A model generated the notes under the pieces. It did not search any database, was not told where the DNA came from, and saw only the letters and a program-made list of their open reading frames with translations. 39,720 nt of DNA from Dialister sp. CAG:486 (GTDB lineage: Bacteria > Bacillota > Negativicutes > Veillonellales > Dialisteraceae). Below are positions 19,757-28,937 of this stretch, piece after piece (within the stretch, counting starts at the first letter, position 1; the number at the start of each line of letters is the position of its first letter). Made by a program: the position numbers and the translations under genes. Where the stretch lies: assembly GCA_000434475.1 (NCBI GenBank), contig FR879610.1, positions 51,593 through 91,312 of the forward strand, written 5' to 3'.

Positions 19757-21916
19757 ATGCAGGATGTACTGGCAGGGCTCAATGAGCGGCAGAAAGAAGC
19801 TGTGACGACGACAGAGGGTGTAGTGCGTGTGATCGCAGGTGCAGGGAGCGGAAAGACGCGCGCTTTGACGCATCGATTCGCATACCTTGTGAATGAGCTA
19901 GGCATCCTTCCCTGTCATATTCTCTGCGCGACATTTACGAATAAAGCCGCGCGGGAAATGGCGATGCGTATCCATCAGCTGACGGGAGATGAAGATACGG
20001 GCTATATTTCCACCTTCCACTCCTTCTGCGTGTCAGTCCTGCAGGAGGACAGCTATGCTGTGTCGTATCCGAAAAGCTTTCTGGTGATCGACAATGCAGA
20101 CATTGATGATATGCTCTCGATGGTGTATGAGGAAATGGAGCTGACACTGCGTGATATGCCTTTTTCCAAAGCGCGTGACATGATCGAGATGAAGAAGTGC
20201 GTCTTCGAGCCGGAGTACTATCGGGATATGATCGCGATGCCAATCTCCAAACTCTACGAAAAATACCACAAGGCGAGCAATGTGGAGGACATCATTTTCT
20301 ACGGATACCTTTATCAGGAGAAAAAATGCTTTGCCCTCGACTACAATGACCTCATCAAGTTCACGCTTTATATTTTTGAAGAGCATGAAGACATATGTCG
20401 GAAGTGGCAGTCACGTCTCGAGTACATCATGGTGGACGAGTTTCAGGATATCGATCCGCTCCAGTACGAGCTGATGCGTGTGCTGGCTGGCTATCATAAG
20501 AATCTTTTCGTCGTGGGTGATCCGGACCAGACGATTTACACCTGGCGCGGGGCGAATATCCGCTTCCTCTTGGACTTTGACAAGCATTTCCCCGACGTGA
20601 AGACGATCATGATGAATGACAACTACCGATCGACGCCGGAAATCCTTGCAGCGGCCAATTCACTGATTTCAAAGAATCAGAATCGCATGAGGAAGGATCT
20701 CATCGCTCATCAGCCGAGCGGGCAGAAGGTGACCTGCTTCCATCTGAAAACAGCAGAGGATGAAGCCCGAAGGATCTGCGAAGAAATACACATGCTTCAT
20801 GACCATCACATTCCCTACAAGAACATGACGCTTCTTTATCGGGCTCACTACGTGACAAGGAATCTTGAGGAAGCACTCCTCAAAGAAAAGATCCCCTATA
20901 CCATGTATAGCGGGACGCAGTTTTTCTCGCGGATGGAGATCAAGGATGCCCTCTGCTATCTTCGTATGCTTGCATACAAGGATGATATGGCTTTCAGGCG
21001 CATCGTGAATGTCCCGAAACGAAACATGGGCCCTAAGCGCATGCAGTTTTTGGAAACGATTGCCCGGGAGCAGGGGATCACTCTCTATGAAGCACTCACA
21101 TCGCACATGGATGATCCGATCTTCAAAGGGACAAGGGCTTCTGATTTCGTTGAACTCATCGAAACCTTTTCCAAAGATCGGGAAGGGAAGTCCGTTTCGG
21201 AGATCCTTTCTGCTTTACTGGATGAGAGCGGTTATGAGGAAATGATGCGTACCGTGGGGAGCCAGGAGCGTCTGGATAATCTTGCGGAACTCAAGCAGTC
21301 CGTCTTCGAGTATGAAATGACCGCCGGCGAAGAGACGGGCATCGCTGACTATCTCGCACATGCAGCCCTTTTCTCCAATCTGGACACATCGCCTTCGGAG
21401 GACAAGGTGAAGCTCATGACCATTCATACGGCGAAAGGTCTGGAATTTCCCTACGTCTTTCTCTGCGGTATGAATGAAGGCATTTTTCCATCAAGGAAGA
21501 CGCGCACCCGTCAGGCGATGGAAGAAGAGCGCCGGCTCGCTTTTGTTGCTCTGACTCGCGCTGAGAAAGGGCTCTACCTCTCCGAAGCAGGCGGATGGGG
21601 GATCGATGGTGCGCCCCGCTATCCGTCCCGATTCGTTTTCGATATCGATCCGGACACTCTTTTTTATGATCCGCCGTTGACAGACGAATACAAAGCAGAA
21701 AGTCTCTCCTATATCGAGCGCATGGAAGAAGGTCTGCGTGAGGATGCGTCTTCCGGGATTCGATTCAAGGCAGGCGATCGCGTCCGCCATCGCGTCTTTG
21801 GCGAAGGCACTGTGGAAGAGGTACAGGAAGCTGAGCAGTCCTATACCATTCATTTTGATGGCATGATGACCGCAAGAAAGATCGCCTTTCGCGTGAAGAT
21901 GGAAAAGATGAGGTAA
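19757..21916 (+). CDS. pcrA: ATP-dependent 3'-5' DNA helicase, PcrA/UvrD/Rep family
   Basis: This 719-residue superfamily 1A helicase unwinds DNA in repair and replication restart. Motifs in order are LNERQKEAV (Q motif), AGAGSGKTRAL (Walker A), ATFTNKAAREM (Ia), MVDEFQDIDPLQ (II), GDPDQTIYTWRGAN (III), NYRSTPEIL (IV), MTIHTAKGLEFPYVF (V) and ERRLAFVALTRAEKGLYL (VI). A C-terminal Tudor-like segment, AGDRVRHRVFGEGTV, resembles the RNA polymerase-contacting domain of PcrA and UvrD. ATG 19757 follows AGGGAGGAAG. The sequence does not separate PcrA, UvrD and Rep; I use pcrA as the Firmicute name. ligA, its frequent neighbour, is absent here. Confidence 0.93.
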   Translation: MQDVLAGLNERQKEAVTTTEGVVRVIAGAGSGKTRALTHRFAYLVNELGILPCHILCATFTNKAAREMAMRIHQLTGDEDTGYISTFHSFCVSVLQEDSYAVSYPKSFLVIDNADIDDMLSMVYEEMELTLRDMPFSKARDMIEMKKCVFEPEYYRDMIAMPISKLYEKYHKASNVEDIIFYGYLYQEKKCFALDYNDLIKFTLYIFEEHEDICRKWQSRLEYIMVDEFQDIDPLQYELMRVLAGYHKNLFVVGDPDQTIYTWRGANIRFLLDFDKHFPDVKTIMMNDNYRSTPEILAAANSLISKNQNRMRKDLIAHQPSGQKVTCFHLKTAEDEARRICEEIHMLHDHHIPYKNMTLLYRAHYVTRNLEEALLKEKIPYTMYSGTQFFSRMEIKDALCYLRMLAYKDDMAFRRIVNVPKRNMGPKRMQFLETIAREQGITLYEALTSHMDDPIFKGTRASDFVELIETFSKDREGKSVSEILSALLDESGYEEMMRTVGSQERLDNLAELKQSVFEYEMTAGEETGIADYLAHAALFSNLDTSPSEDKVKLMTIHTAKGLEFPYVFLCGMNEGIFPSRKTRTRQAMEEERRLAFVALTRAEKGLYLSEAGGWGIDGAPRYPSRFVFDIDPDTLFYDPPLTDEYKAESLSYIERMEEGLREDASSGIRFKAGDRVRHRVFGEGTVEEVQEAEQSYTIHFDGMMTARKIAFRVKMEKMR

Positions 21917-21980
21917 GGCCCCTCGTTCTCCGTTTGCAGAGAGCGTGATATGCCGTATACAGGTGACAGGGGAGCCTTTT
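21915..21980 (+). terminator. Possible terminator after pcrA
   Basis: AAGGCCCCT (21915-21923) can pair with AGGGGAGCCTT (21968-21978) with a 2-base bulge, followed by TT. The loop is long but contains a small inner stem. A rival AGCCTT/AAGGCT hairpin (21973-21990) overlaps it. Confidence 0.35.
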
Positions 21981-22078
21981 AAAGAAGGCTGATGCAGGGA
22001 CGGAAACAGTTTTGCATAAGGGCTTTTATACAAGGCGATGCCATAGATTTTTCTGCTGAATTAAAAATACTTTGAAAT

Positions 22079-22109
22079 TTGAAAAAAGAGGGGACAATCG
22101 TGGTATAAT
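22079..22109 (+). promoter_or_regulatory. Extended -10 promoter for the FecCD-type importer
   Basis: TGG-TATAAT (22101-22109) is a perfect extended -10. TTGAAA at 22079-22084 is a plausible -35 with a long 19-base spacer. I see no clear Fur box around it. Confidence 0.65.
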
Positions 22110-22152
22110 AAAACATAGTGAGTCTTAACATATAGTTTTATGAGGAGGAAGG

Positions 22153-23160
22153 ATGAGTAAAAAAGGCGAATATGAGACAGGAAAGAGCAAGGCGCTGCGT
22201 GTAGCGATCATTGGCTGCTTTGCCGTATTCACTGTCTTTGCCATGATCGCAAGTCTTCTTTTCGGATCTGCAGATATTTCCTTTGAGGTGATCCTGCATA
22301 CGCTCATGGGAAATGTCCAGACGACAGATGAAATGGTCATCTGGAATATCCGATTCCCGCGAAATATCGTAGGGGCGCTGGTCGGGGCAAATCTTGCCGT
22401 ATCGGGAGCGATCCTGCAGGCGGTGATGAAGAACCCGCTGGCGGATCCAGGCATTGTGGGTGTTTCTTCCGGCGCAGGTCTTGCCGGGGTCATTATGCTG
22501 ATTTTCATGCCGGAGGCATCGCTTCTGCTGACGCCGGTGGCTTTCATCGGTGCGATGCTTTCCGCAGCGGCAGTGTATGCTCTTGCGTGGAAGAATGGTA
22601 TCCGGCCTAGCCGTATCATTCTGGCAGGTGTTGCCGTCAGTGCATTTCTCGGGAGTGGGATTTCGGCACTGCTCGTCTTCTACTCGGATAAAGTACAGGG
22701 GGCGCTTCTCTGGATGGTCGGTGGTCTTTCCGCACGTAGCTGGCCGCAGGTTGAGTCTCTTTTCCCGTACACGATCTTGGGGCTTGTCTTTGCCATCTGC
22801 GGATGCAAGGCACTCACCATTCTCTCTCTTGGCGATGAGACGGCGCGCGGGCTTGGCCTTCCTGTCGAGAAAGTCCGCTTCACCATGACAGCCGTAGCAG
22901 CGCTTCTTGCCGCAGGTGCGGTCAGCATCGCGGGACTTATCGGTTTTGTCGGTCTTGTTGTGCCGCATATTGTCCGCCTGATCGTCGGGACGGACTACAA
23001 GTATGTCGTACCGGGTTCAGCTATCCTAGGGGCGGGGGTACTCGTCTTCTGCGATACGCTCGGACGTGTCCTCTTCTCACCGATAGAGATCCCTGCGGGC
23101 ATCATCATGGCCTTTCTTGGTGCTCCATTTTTTCTGTATCTGTTAAGGAGGAGCGCATGA
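22153..23160 (+). CDS. FecCD/BtuC-family ABC transporter permease
   Basis: This 335-residue integral membrane protein has many hydrophobic segments of about 20 residues, consistent with the family's ten helices. Typical sequences are IWNIRFPRNIVGALVGANLAVSG, LQAVMKNPLADPGIVGVSSGAGL, GDETARGLGLPVEKVR and GLIGFVGLVVPHIVRLIVG, the last being the coupling region to the ATPase. The family imports ferric siderophores, heme or cobalamin through homodimers. ATG 22153 follows GAGGAGGAAG. Its stop overlaps the ATPase start (ATGATG). No periplasmic binding-protein gene is beside it. Given the tetrapyrrole operon and the cobalamin adenosyltransferase in this window, cobalamin is as plausible as iron or heme; the sequence does not decide. 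Confidence 0.92.
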   Translation: MSKKGEYETGKSKALRVAIIGCFAVFTVFAMIASLLFGSADISFEVILHTLMGNVQTTDEMVIWNIRFPRNIVGALVGANLAVSGAILQAVMKNPLADPGIVGVSSGAGLAGVIMLIFMPEASLLLTPVAFIGAMLSAAAVYALAWKNGIRPSRIILAGVAVSAFLGSGISALLVFYSDKVQGALLWMVGGLSARSWPQVESLFPYTILGLVFAICGCKALTILSLGDETARGLGLPVEKVRFTMTAVAALLAAGAVSIAGLIGFVGLVVPHIVRLIVGTDYKYVVPGSAILGAGVLVFCDTLGRVLFSPIEIPAGIIMAFLGAPFFLYLLRRSA

Positions 23161-23948
23161 TGGGTGATATTGCAATTCGAATTTCTGACATTCATGTGAC
23201 CTTCGGTGATCATAAGGTGCTGAAAGGCGCGAGCGGCCTTATCAGAAAGGGCAGCATCGTCACCTTCCTTGGGCGGAATGGCTGCGGGAAATCGACGCTT
23301 CTGAAAGCAGTGACGGGAAATCTCAAGCCGGATAAAGGGAGCGTGGAAATTGCGGGTAAACCCTTGGGTGCCTACAAAGCGGATGAACTCTCACGCGTCG
23401 TTGCCTTCCTGCCGCAGTTTCACGAGATCCCGAAAGATATGACAGCGGAGGAGCTCGTTTCCTGCGGACGCTATCCGTACCAGCACTGGTGGTCGGGAGT
23501 CTCCACGCATGACAGAGAAGTCGTGGAAGAGGTCATGAGAAAGACGAATACGCTTCATCTGAAAGATCGCCTGGCAGCGAGCCTTTCCGGCGGTGAACGA
23601 CAGCGCGTGTGGATCGCGATGGCACTCGCACAGGAGCCGAAGATCCTCATCCTGGATGAACCGACTACGTATCTGGATATCTGTCACCAGCTTGAAGTCA
23701 TGGAGCTTGTTTCAAAGCTGAACCATGAAGAGAATCTGACCGTCGTCATGGTCTTACATGAAATCAATCAGGCTATCCGCTATTCGACAGACCTTCTCGT
23801 CCTTGAGAATGGCGTCATCGAACGCTCGGGACCACCGATGGAGGTCATGACTCATGAAGCTATCGCGGAAGTCTTTGATGTCGATGCGGACATAGAGATG
23901 AGAAAAGGCCGTCCGAGTATCGCCATCAACGGACTGCTTCAGAAATAA
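23157..23948 (+). CDS. FecE/BtuD-type ABC transporter ATP-binding protein
   Basis: This 263-residue ATPase is the partner of the preceding permease. Walker A is GRNGCGKST near residue 40, the Q-loop lies around AFLPQFHEI, the ABC signature is LSGGERQRVWIAMALAQ, Walker B is ILILDEPTTYLD, and the H-loop is MVLHEI. The start is ATG 23157 or the adjacent ATG 23160, after AAGGAGG at the end of the permease gene; overlap with the permease stop indicates translational coupling. A strong terminator follows, so the operon has only these two genes and must borrow a substrate-binding protein from elsewhere. Confidence 0.93.
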   Translation: MMGDIAIRISDIHVTFGDHKVLKGASGLIRKGSIVTFLGRNGCGKSTLLKAVTGNLKPDKGSVEIAGKPLGAYKADELSRVVAFLPQFHEIPKDMTAEELVSCGRYPYQHWWSGVSTHDREVVEEVMRKTNTLHLKDRLAASLSGGERQRVWIAMALAQEPKILILDEPTTYLDICHQLEVMELVSKLNHEENLTVVMVLHEINQAIRYSTDLLVLENGVIERSGPPMEVMTHEAIAEVFDVDADIEMRKGRPSIAINGLLQK

Positions 23949-23956
23949 GGAATACG

Positions 23957-23983
23957 AAAGCCGCAGCAAGACTGCGGCTTTTT
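23957..23983 (+). terminator. Intrinsic terminator after the importer operon
   Basis: AAAGCCGCAG (23957-23966) pairs perfectly with CTGCGGCTTT (23972-23981) around CAAGA, with a run of five T at 23979-23983. Confidence 0.92.
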
Positions 23984-24146
23984 GCTTGGCTTGGGGTTGA
24001 CCCGTTGTGCGGGCAGCGTCCTGGATTCCCTTCGAATCTTATCCCTGCAGGCCGTTCATCCTGCGTTCCTGCTTCCGGGTTCATCGTGTTTTGCGGCACA
24101 CCACTTTTACAGAACCCGCAGAACCCGTGGTCCCTCTTAAAAAAAT

Positions 24147-24175
24147 TTGCATGCCTTGCCCAAGTCAAGTATAAT
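24147..24175 (+). promoter_or_regulatory. Promoter for alaS
   Basis: TTGCAT (24147-24152) and perfect TATAAT (24170-24175) are 17 bases apart. The leader would be only about 30 bases, which leaves no room for a T-box. Confidence 0.8.
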
Positions 24176-24211
24176 GTAGAAATACTTTAAGAATCACTAA
24201 GGGGGTTTATC

Positions 24212-26821
24212 ATGAAAGGCAATGACATTCGCGAAAATTATCTTTCGTTTTTTGAAAATAAAAAAGACCATCTGAGACTGAAGAGTTTCTCCTTGATTCC
24301 AAAGGATGACCCCAGCCTTCTCTTGATCGGTGCCGGCATGGCGCCACTGAAGCCGTACTTCACCGGCAAGGTAGAACCACCGAAACACAGAGTGACGACC
24401 AGCCAGAAATGTATCCGTACCGGAGATATTGAAAACGTAGGCCGTACCGCACGCCATCATACTTTCTTCGAAATGTTGGGAAATTTCTCCTTTGGCGATT
24501 ATTTCAAGAAGGAAGCGATTTCCTGGGCATGGGAATTCCTGACCGAAGTTCTGAAGCTCGATCAGTCCCGCCTCTACGTCACCATTTATCCCGATGACAA
24601 TGAAGCACATGACTACTGGCACAAAATGATCGGCCTGCCGGAAAACCATATCTATCCGCTTTCCGATAACTTCTGGGAAATCGGGGAAGGCCCATGCGGC
24701 CCGGACTCTGAAATTTTCTTTGATCAGGGCGAAGAATTCGGCACGGATCCGGAAAACCAGATGGGTGGAGACGGAGATCGTTTCCTTGAGATCTGGAACC
24801 TTGTATTCTCCCAGTACGACCGCCAGAAGGATGGTTCCTACCTGCCGCTTGCCAAGAAGAACATCGATACCGGTGCAGGTCTGGAACGTCTGGCTGCCGT
24901 TCTTCAGAAGAAAAAGAATAACTTTGAAACCGACCTGTTTTTCCCGATCATTGAAGAAGCATCGAAGCTTTCCGGCGTATCCTATGGACAGAGTGCCGAG
25001 GGTGATGTGGCACTGAAGGTCATTTCTGACCATGCACGTGCTATCACGAATATGATCGCTGATGGCATCCTTCCGTCGAATGAAGGCAGAGGCTATGTCC
25101 TCCGCCGCGTACTGCGCCGTGCCGTTCGTTTTGGCAAGCTTCTGGGCATTCAGGATGCCTTCATGGGTCAGATGATCGATGTCGTCATTCAGATGATGAA
25201 ACCGGCCTATCCGGAACTTGTTGATAAGCAGGCTTTCATTAAGAAAGTCGCCGGCGTCGAAGAAGAACGCTTCCATACCACGCTGAATGCAGGCTGCGAC
25301 CTGCTTTCTGACATGCTGGAAGATACGAAGAAAAAGCAGCAGACCATTCTTTCCGGCGATCAGGTTTTCAAACTTTATGATACCTATGGCTTCCCATGGG
25401 AACTGACTGATGAGATCGCCAAGGAACAGGGCCTCACCATCGATGAGAAAGGCTTCGAAGCGGCCATGGCTGAGCAGAAGGAAAGAGCAAGAGCTGCGCG
25501 TGCGAAAGTCTCTGCGAAAGTCGCTACACCGGATACCACAAAACTCGATGCAAAAGAGCTCACCACGGAAGACAAAGATGGCGAAACGAAGTTGCTCCTT
25601 CTTGGCCAGGATGGCAAAGAGATCGTCTCTGCAGCAGACGGCACCGAAGTCACTGTAGTCCTCAAGAACAACCCGTTCCATGCAGAAGGCGGCGGACAGA
25701 TCGGTGATTCCGGTACCATCGTTGGTGAAGAGGGTACCATTCAGGTCGAAGACACGAAGAAGCTGCCAGATGGTATCGTCTATGTCATCGGTACCGTTTC
25801 TGAAGGCATCATTCGTGAAGGGGAAACGGTCACTGTCACTGTTGACCGCGTCAGAAGAGAAGACATTGCGAGAAACCATACAGGCACACACATGCTTCAG
25901 GCAGCACTTCGCCGCGTACTTGGCGATCAGGTGAATCAGGCCGGCTCTCTCGTTCTTCCTGACCGTCTGCGCTTCGACTTCACATGGCCGGAACCGCTTT
26001 CTGAGAAGCAGCTCGCTGCCGTTGAACAGATCGTTAATGAGGAAATCCTCAAAGCGACACCTGTCGATATCCGTGAAATGCCGATCGAAGAAGCGAAGAA
26101 ATCCGGTGCTATGGCACTCTTTGGTGAAAAATATGGTGACGTTGTCCGTGTTGTCAGCATTCCTGGCTTCAGTAAGGAGCTCTGCGGCGGCAGTCATGTA
26201 AAGAATGTCGGAGAGATCGGTTCCTTCCGTCTGCTTTCCGAAGGCGGCATCGGCTCAGGTATTCGACGTATCGAAGCTGTCACGGGGAAAGCCTCCTATG
26301 AAGACATGAAGAAGGACAGAGCACTTCTCCGCGAGGCAGCGGCGCTCTTGAAGGGTAAACCGGAACAGCTTGCAGAAAAGATCGAAAAGACGCTGGCACA
26401 GATGAAAGATCTGGAGCGTGAACTCGACAGCCTGAAACAGCAGCAGGCCAAGAATGAACTGGGCGATCTGATGAAAGATGTGCAGGAAAAGAATGGCGTA
26501 CCGTTCTTTGGCGCTATCGTTCATGCAGGTAATATGGATGAGCTCAGAAAAGCAGCTGACGTAGCGAAAGCTAAGCTCTCTGGCGGCTGCTTCCTGCTCG
26601 GTGCAGTTTGCGGTGACAAAGTGAACCTCGTCGGTATGGCTTCTCCGGAAGCCATCAAGGCAGGTGTCCATATGGGCAAAGTCATTTCCAAAGCTGCTAA
26701 AATCTGCTGTGGTGGTGGCGGCGGCAAGCCGGCTGTCGCACAGGCAGGCGGCAAGGATCCGTCCAAGATCAATGAATCTATCGCTGAAGGCGTGAAAGCT
26801 ATCGCAGAAATGATCCAATAA
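24212..26821 (+). CDS. alaS: Alanyl-tRNA synthetase
   Basis: This 869-residue class II synthetase charges tRNA(Ala). The catalytic domain (about 1-240) shows GAGMAPLKPYFTGK, KCIRTGDIENVGRTARHHTFFEMLGNFSFGDYFK and GGDGDRFLEIWNLVF. The tRNA-binding middle is followed by the editing domain with the zinc/ editing motifs NHTGTHMLQ (HxxxH) and LCGGSHV. A coiled-coil stretch near 720-750 leads to the C-Ala domain ending in GGGGGKPAVAQAGG. ATG 24212 follows AAGGGGG. It heads the group alaS-ireB-yqgF-DUF1292, the same order as alaS-yrzL-yrrK-yrzB in Bacillus subtilis, although 258 bases separate it from ireB. Confidence 0.97.
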   Translation: MKGNDIRENYLSFFENKKDHLRLKSFSLIPKDDPSLLLIGAGMAPLKPYFTGKVEPPKHRVTTSQKCIRTGDIENVGRTARHHTFFEMLGNFSFGDYFKKEAISWAWEFLTEVLKLDQSRLYVTIYPDDNEAHDYWHKMIGLPENHIYPLSDNFWEIGEGPCGPDSEIFFDQGEEFGTDPENQMGGDGDRFLEIWNLVFSQYDRQKDGSYLPLAKKNIDTGAGLERLAAVLQKKKNNFETDLFFPIIEEASKLSGVSYGQSAEGDVALKVISDHARAITNMIADGILPSNEGRGYVLRRVLRRAVRFGKLLGIQDAFMGQMIDVVIQMMKPAYPELVDKQAFIKKVAGVEEERFHTTLNAGCDLLSDMLEDTKKKQQTILSGDQVFKLYDTYGFPWELTDEIAKEQGLTIDEKGFEAAMAEQKERARAARAKVSAKVATPDTTKLDAKELTTEDKDGETKLLLLGQDGKEIVSAADGTEVTVVLKNNPFHAEGGGQIGDSGTIVGEEGTIQVEDTKKLPDGIVYVIGTVSEGIIREGETVTVTVDRVRREDIARNHTGTHMLQAALRRVLGDQVNQAGSLVLPDRLRFDFTWPEPLSEKQLAAVEQIVNEEILKATPVDIREMPIEEAKKSGAMALFGEKYGDVVRVVSIPGFSKELCGGSHVKNVGEIGSFRLLSEGGIGSGIRRIEAVTGKASYEDMKKDRALLREAAALLKGKPEQLAEKIEKTLAQMKDLERELDSLKQQQAKNELGDLMKDVQEKNGVPFFGAIVHAGNMDELRKAADVAKAKLSGGCFLLGAVCGDKVNLVGMASPEAIKAGVHMGKVISKAAKICCGGGGGKPAVAQAGGKDPSKINESIAEGVKAIAEMIQ

Positions 26822-27079
26822 AGGAATCAGACTTGAAGGAGCTCCTTTGGGTCTTATAGCCAAAGTGGATTTATCAGGTCCAAAAGGCTCACAGCATTCG
26901 ATGAGAGGCACTACGCAAAAATAAGGAGGGTCTCGTGGAACTGCAAGAGCGAGGATACGGCATCCGGCCAAGGTTGGAGAACACGGCATCCCATTGAATC
27001 TTGAGAACCATTGAAACCTGTTACACCTGTTTTTACTTTCCCTTTTCTCGTGGACTGAACTGTCAAAGGAGGTATACCC

Positions 27080-27346
27080 ATGTCAGTTTCTGATGAAACG
27101 ATTTTATTCAATACGAATGTCGATGAAGGCGAGAATCGCCAGGCTGCCATGATCCTGCAAGAGGTGTACAGTGCTTTGAAAGAAGCCGGACACAATCCGA
27201 CCGTGCAGATGGTGGGATACCTGGTTTCCGGCGAACCGACCTATATCACCAGCCGTCATGATGCAAGACGTCTGATCTCCGGCATCGAAAGAGATGAACT
27301 GGTGGAAGAACTGGTCCGTTTCTATGTCAAGCACAAAGGACTTTGA
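27080..27346 (+). CDS. ireB: IreB family regulatory phosphoprotein (UPF0297)
   Basis: This 88-residue protein belongs to the small conserved family whose Enterococcus member IreB is phosphorylated by the Ser/Thr kinase IreK and lowers cephalosporin resistance. The N-terminal DETILFNTN contains the conserved Thr of the phosphorylated region. [32 protein letters not shown] is family sequence. Start ATG 27080 follows AAAGGAGG. It is followed by yqgF after one base and lies downstream of alaS. The 258 bases before it show no convincing promoter or terminator, only a palindrome AAGGAGCTCCTT at 26836-26847. Confidence 0.93.
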   Translation: MSVSDETILFNTNVDEGENRQAAMILQEVYSALKEAGHNPTVQMVGYLVSGEPTYITSRHDARRLISGIERDELVEELVRFYVKHKGL

Positions 27347-27347
27347 T

Positions 27348-27776
27348 ATGCGGATCATGAGTCTTGATGTAGGATCCCAGACCATCGGCGTCGCGGTGAG
27401 TGATCTTTTCGGCTGGACGGCGCAGGGACTGGAAACCATCCGTCATACGACGAGGGAAAAAGATTTTGAACGGCTTCGTCAGTTGACGGATGAATACAAG
27501 GTCGAAGAATTCGTCCTTGGCATGCCGCTTAATATGAATGGTACGAAAGGCATGCGTGCTGAGCGGACGGAGGAATTCGCTGCTGAGCTTGCGGCTGCGT
27601 TTCCCGATATTCCTTATCACTTCTGGGATGAACGTCTGACGACGGTGATGGCGCAGAAACAGCTCATCGCCGCAGATGTCAGCCGCAAGAAGCGTAAAAA
27701 AGTCATCGATAAAATGGCCGCTGTGGTGATCCTGGAGGGCTATCTCCAGCACCTGGCTTTTAAAAATAGAGGATAA
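27348..27776 (+). CDS. yqgF: Holliday junction resolvase-like RNase YqgF/RuvX
   Basis: This 142-residue RNase H-fold protein acts in pre-16S rRNA 5' end processing and was earlier called a putative Holliday junction resolvase. The fold shows [14 protein letters not shown] (first catalytic Asp near residue 6), [14 protein letters not shown], and [11 protein letters not shown] (Asp-Glu). [25 protein letters not shown] is the conserved end with the last Asp. ATG 27348 is 7 bases after AAAGGA. It starts one base after the ireB stop, so the two are coupled. Confidence 0.94.
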   Translation: MRIMSLDVGSQTIGVAVSDLFGWTAQGLETIRHTTREKDFERLRQLTDEYKVEEFVLGMPLNMNGTKGMRAERTEEFAAELAAAFPDIPYHFWDERLTTVMAQKQLIAADVSRKKRKKVIDKMAAVVILEGYLQHLAFKNRG

Positions 27777-27780
27777 GCCC

Positions 27781-28044
27781 ATGGCAGAGAAAAAAGAAGA
27801 AGCGATCATTGTCACCATTACCGGTCCGGATGGTGATGAAAGAGATTATGCACAGGACGTGGTCATTCCTTTTCAGGGAAAAGAATTTGCCGTCCTGGTC
27901 TCCATTCCGACATCAGAAGATGATGAAGAAGAGCCGGATATCATTCTGGCACGCATCGATACCGATGAAAATGGGGAAGCAGAATACGTTCCTCCGACGG
28001 ATGATGAATATGATGCAGTCGCAGATATCTATGATGCGATGTGA
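27781..28044 (+). CDS. DUF1292 domain protein (YrzB-like)
   Basis: This 87-residue acidic protein contains the DUF1292 pattern: a strand-rich VTITGPDGDERDYAQDVVIPFQGKEF followed by VLVSIP and an acidic tail with YVPPTDDEYDAVADIYD. Its biochemical role is not known. The start follows AGAGGATAAGCCC four bases after yqgF, so it is the last gene of the alaS-ireB-yqgF group, as yrzB is in Bacillus. A strong terminator follows. Confidence 0.88.
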   Translation: MAEKKEEAIIVTITGPDGDERDYAQDVVIPFQGKEFAVLVSIPTSEDDEEEPDIILARIDTDENGEAEYVPPTDDEYDAVADIYDAM

Positions 28045-28054
28045 GAAACACTAC

Positions 28055-28087
28055 AAAAGAGCAGCTGATGTGTCAGCTGCTCTTTTT
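28055..28087 (+). terminator. Intrinsic terminator after the DUF1292 gene
   Basis: AGAGCAGCTGA (28058-28068) pairs perfectly with TCAGCTGCTCT (28073-28083), with A before and T after the stem. Confidence 0.92.
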
Positions 28088-28099
28088 ATTAAGATGTGC

Positions 28100-28264
28100 T
28101 AAGGGAACGCTGATTAAATCGCAGAGTCGGATTTCATATGGATTTTTATACATAGCTTCGTCATCATCCTCCTTAAATAGCTCGCTATTCGCGTCAGATG
28201 ATTCCTTGCTCTGTATAAAAATCCAAGAATGAAATCTGACAACGATTGAATCAGTGTTTCCCTA
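28100..28264 (+). repeat. MITE-like hairpin repeat, copy 3
   Basis: This copy is bordered by TA on both sides (28100-28101 and 28263-28264) and closely matches copy 2. Arms that pair are the terminal ~20 bp, GTCGGATTTCAT with ATGAAATCTGAC, TGGATTTTTATACA with TGTATAAAAATCCA, ATCATC with GATGAT, and the central AATAGC with GCTATT. It sits 12 bases after a terminator and ahead of the pduO promoter. Confidence 0.88.
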
Positions 28265-28323
28265 GCGATCGATGTTTGGAACTCCCAAACGGGAAACCTG
28301 CTACCCACTCACTTTTCTGAACC

Positions 28324-28352
28324 TTGAACCCTTCCCCGGCATGCGATATAAT
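28324..28352 (+). promoter_or_regulatory. Promoter for the cobalamin adenosyltransferase gene
   Basis: TTGAAC (28324-28329) and perfect TATAAT (28347-28352) are 17 bases apart. The leader is about 50 bases, too short for a cobalamin riboswitch. Confidence 0.85.
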
Positions 28353-28410
28353 GGAATCAGGAAAACCTATATTTTCATAATTCTCTCATTTAATAATAAG
28401 GAGGATTCAA

Positions 28411-28914
28411 ATGGCAAAGGTATATACAAGAACGGGTGACAAGGGCAAGACCTCTCTCTACACAGGAGAACGCGTATCGAAAGGCAGTCAGCGTGTAGAA
28501 ACCTATGGCACCATTGATGAAGTAGATTCTGTGCTGGGCGAGGCGCGTGCTTTTGCGACCCATGATAATGTCAAGGAAACGATCTATGCGCTGCAGAAAG
28601 AACTGTGGCTTTTGATGGCGGATGTAGCGAGCGTCGGCAAAGAAGCAAACATTACGCCGGATCATGTGACGAAGCTTGAACAGATCATCGATACCTATAC
28701 GGATGAGCTGGCACCACTTGATCATTTCCTGGTGCCTGGGGATACCCAAAGCTCCAGCTTCCTTGATGTGGCGCGTACTGTTGTTCGCCGTGCAGAACGT
28801 GACATGTGGCGTCTTTCCGAAGAGGAAGAGGTGCATGAAGTGGATATCCGCTACCTGAATCGTCTGTCTGACCTTTGCTTCACTCTTGCCCGTTACGAAG
28901 CTGAAGTCAAATAA
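28411..28914 (+). CDS. PduO-type ATP:cob(I)alamin adenosyltransferase
   Basis: This 167-residue enzyme transfers the adenosyl group of ATP to cob(I)alamin, giving coenzyme B12. The N-terminal ATP-binding sequence VYTRTGDKGKTSLYTGERVSK is the family signature, followed by VETYGTIDEVDSVLGEAR. RTVVRRAERDMW and RYLNRLSDLCFTLARYEA are the C-terminal conserved helices. ATG 28411 follows AAGGAGG. The gene stands alone between its own promoter and terminator, with no B12-dependent enzyme next to it. A functional link to the cobA/hemD operon is an inference. Confidence 0.93.
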   Translation: MAKVYTRTGDKGKTSLYTGERVSKGSQRVETYGTIDEVDSVLGEARAFATHDNVKETIYALQKELWLLMADVASVGKEANITPDHVTKLEQIIDTYTDELAPLDHFLVPGDTQSSSFLDVARTVVRRAERDMWRLSEEEEVHEVDIRYLNRLSDLCFTLARYEAEVK

Positions 28915-28937
28915 GAGATAAGTGACCGGAATGGTGG

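Noticed and set aside
24176..24211. T-box leader of alaS
   Set aside because: The promoter leaves about 30 bases of leader, with no T-box sequence or terminator.
24197..26197. A 666-codon open frame on the minus strand
   Set aside because: It lies wholly antisense to alaS, whose motifs are complete. The antisense frame is open only because of alaS codon bias and has no ribosome site or family features.
26836..26866. Palindrome AAGGAGCTCCTT and CTTTGG/CCAAAG hairpin after alaS as a terminator
   Set aside because: There is no T run, and the two stems overlap; likely chance.
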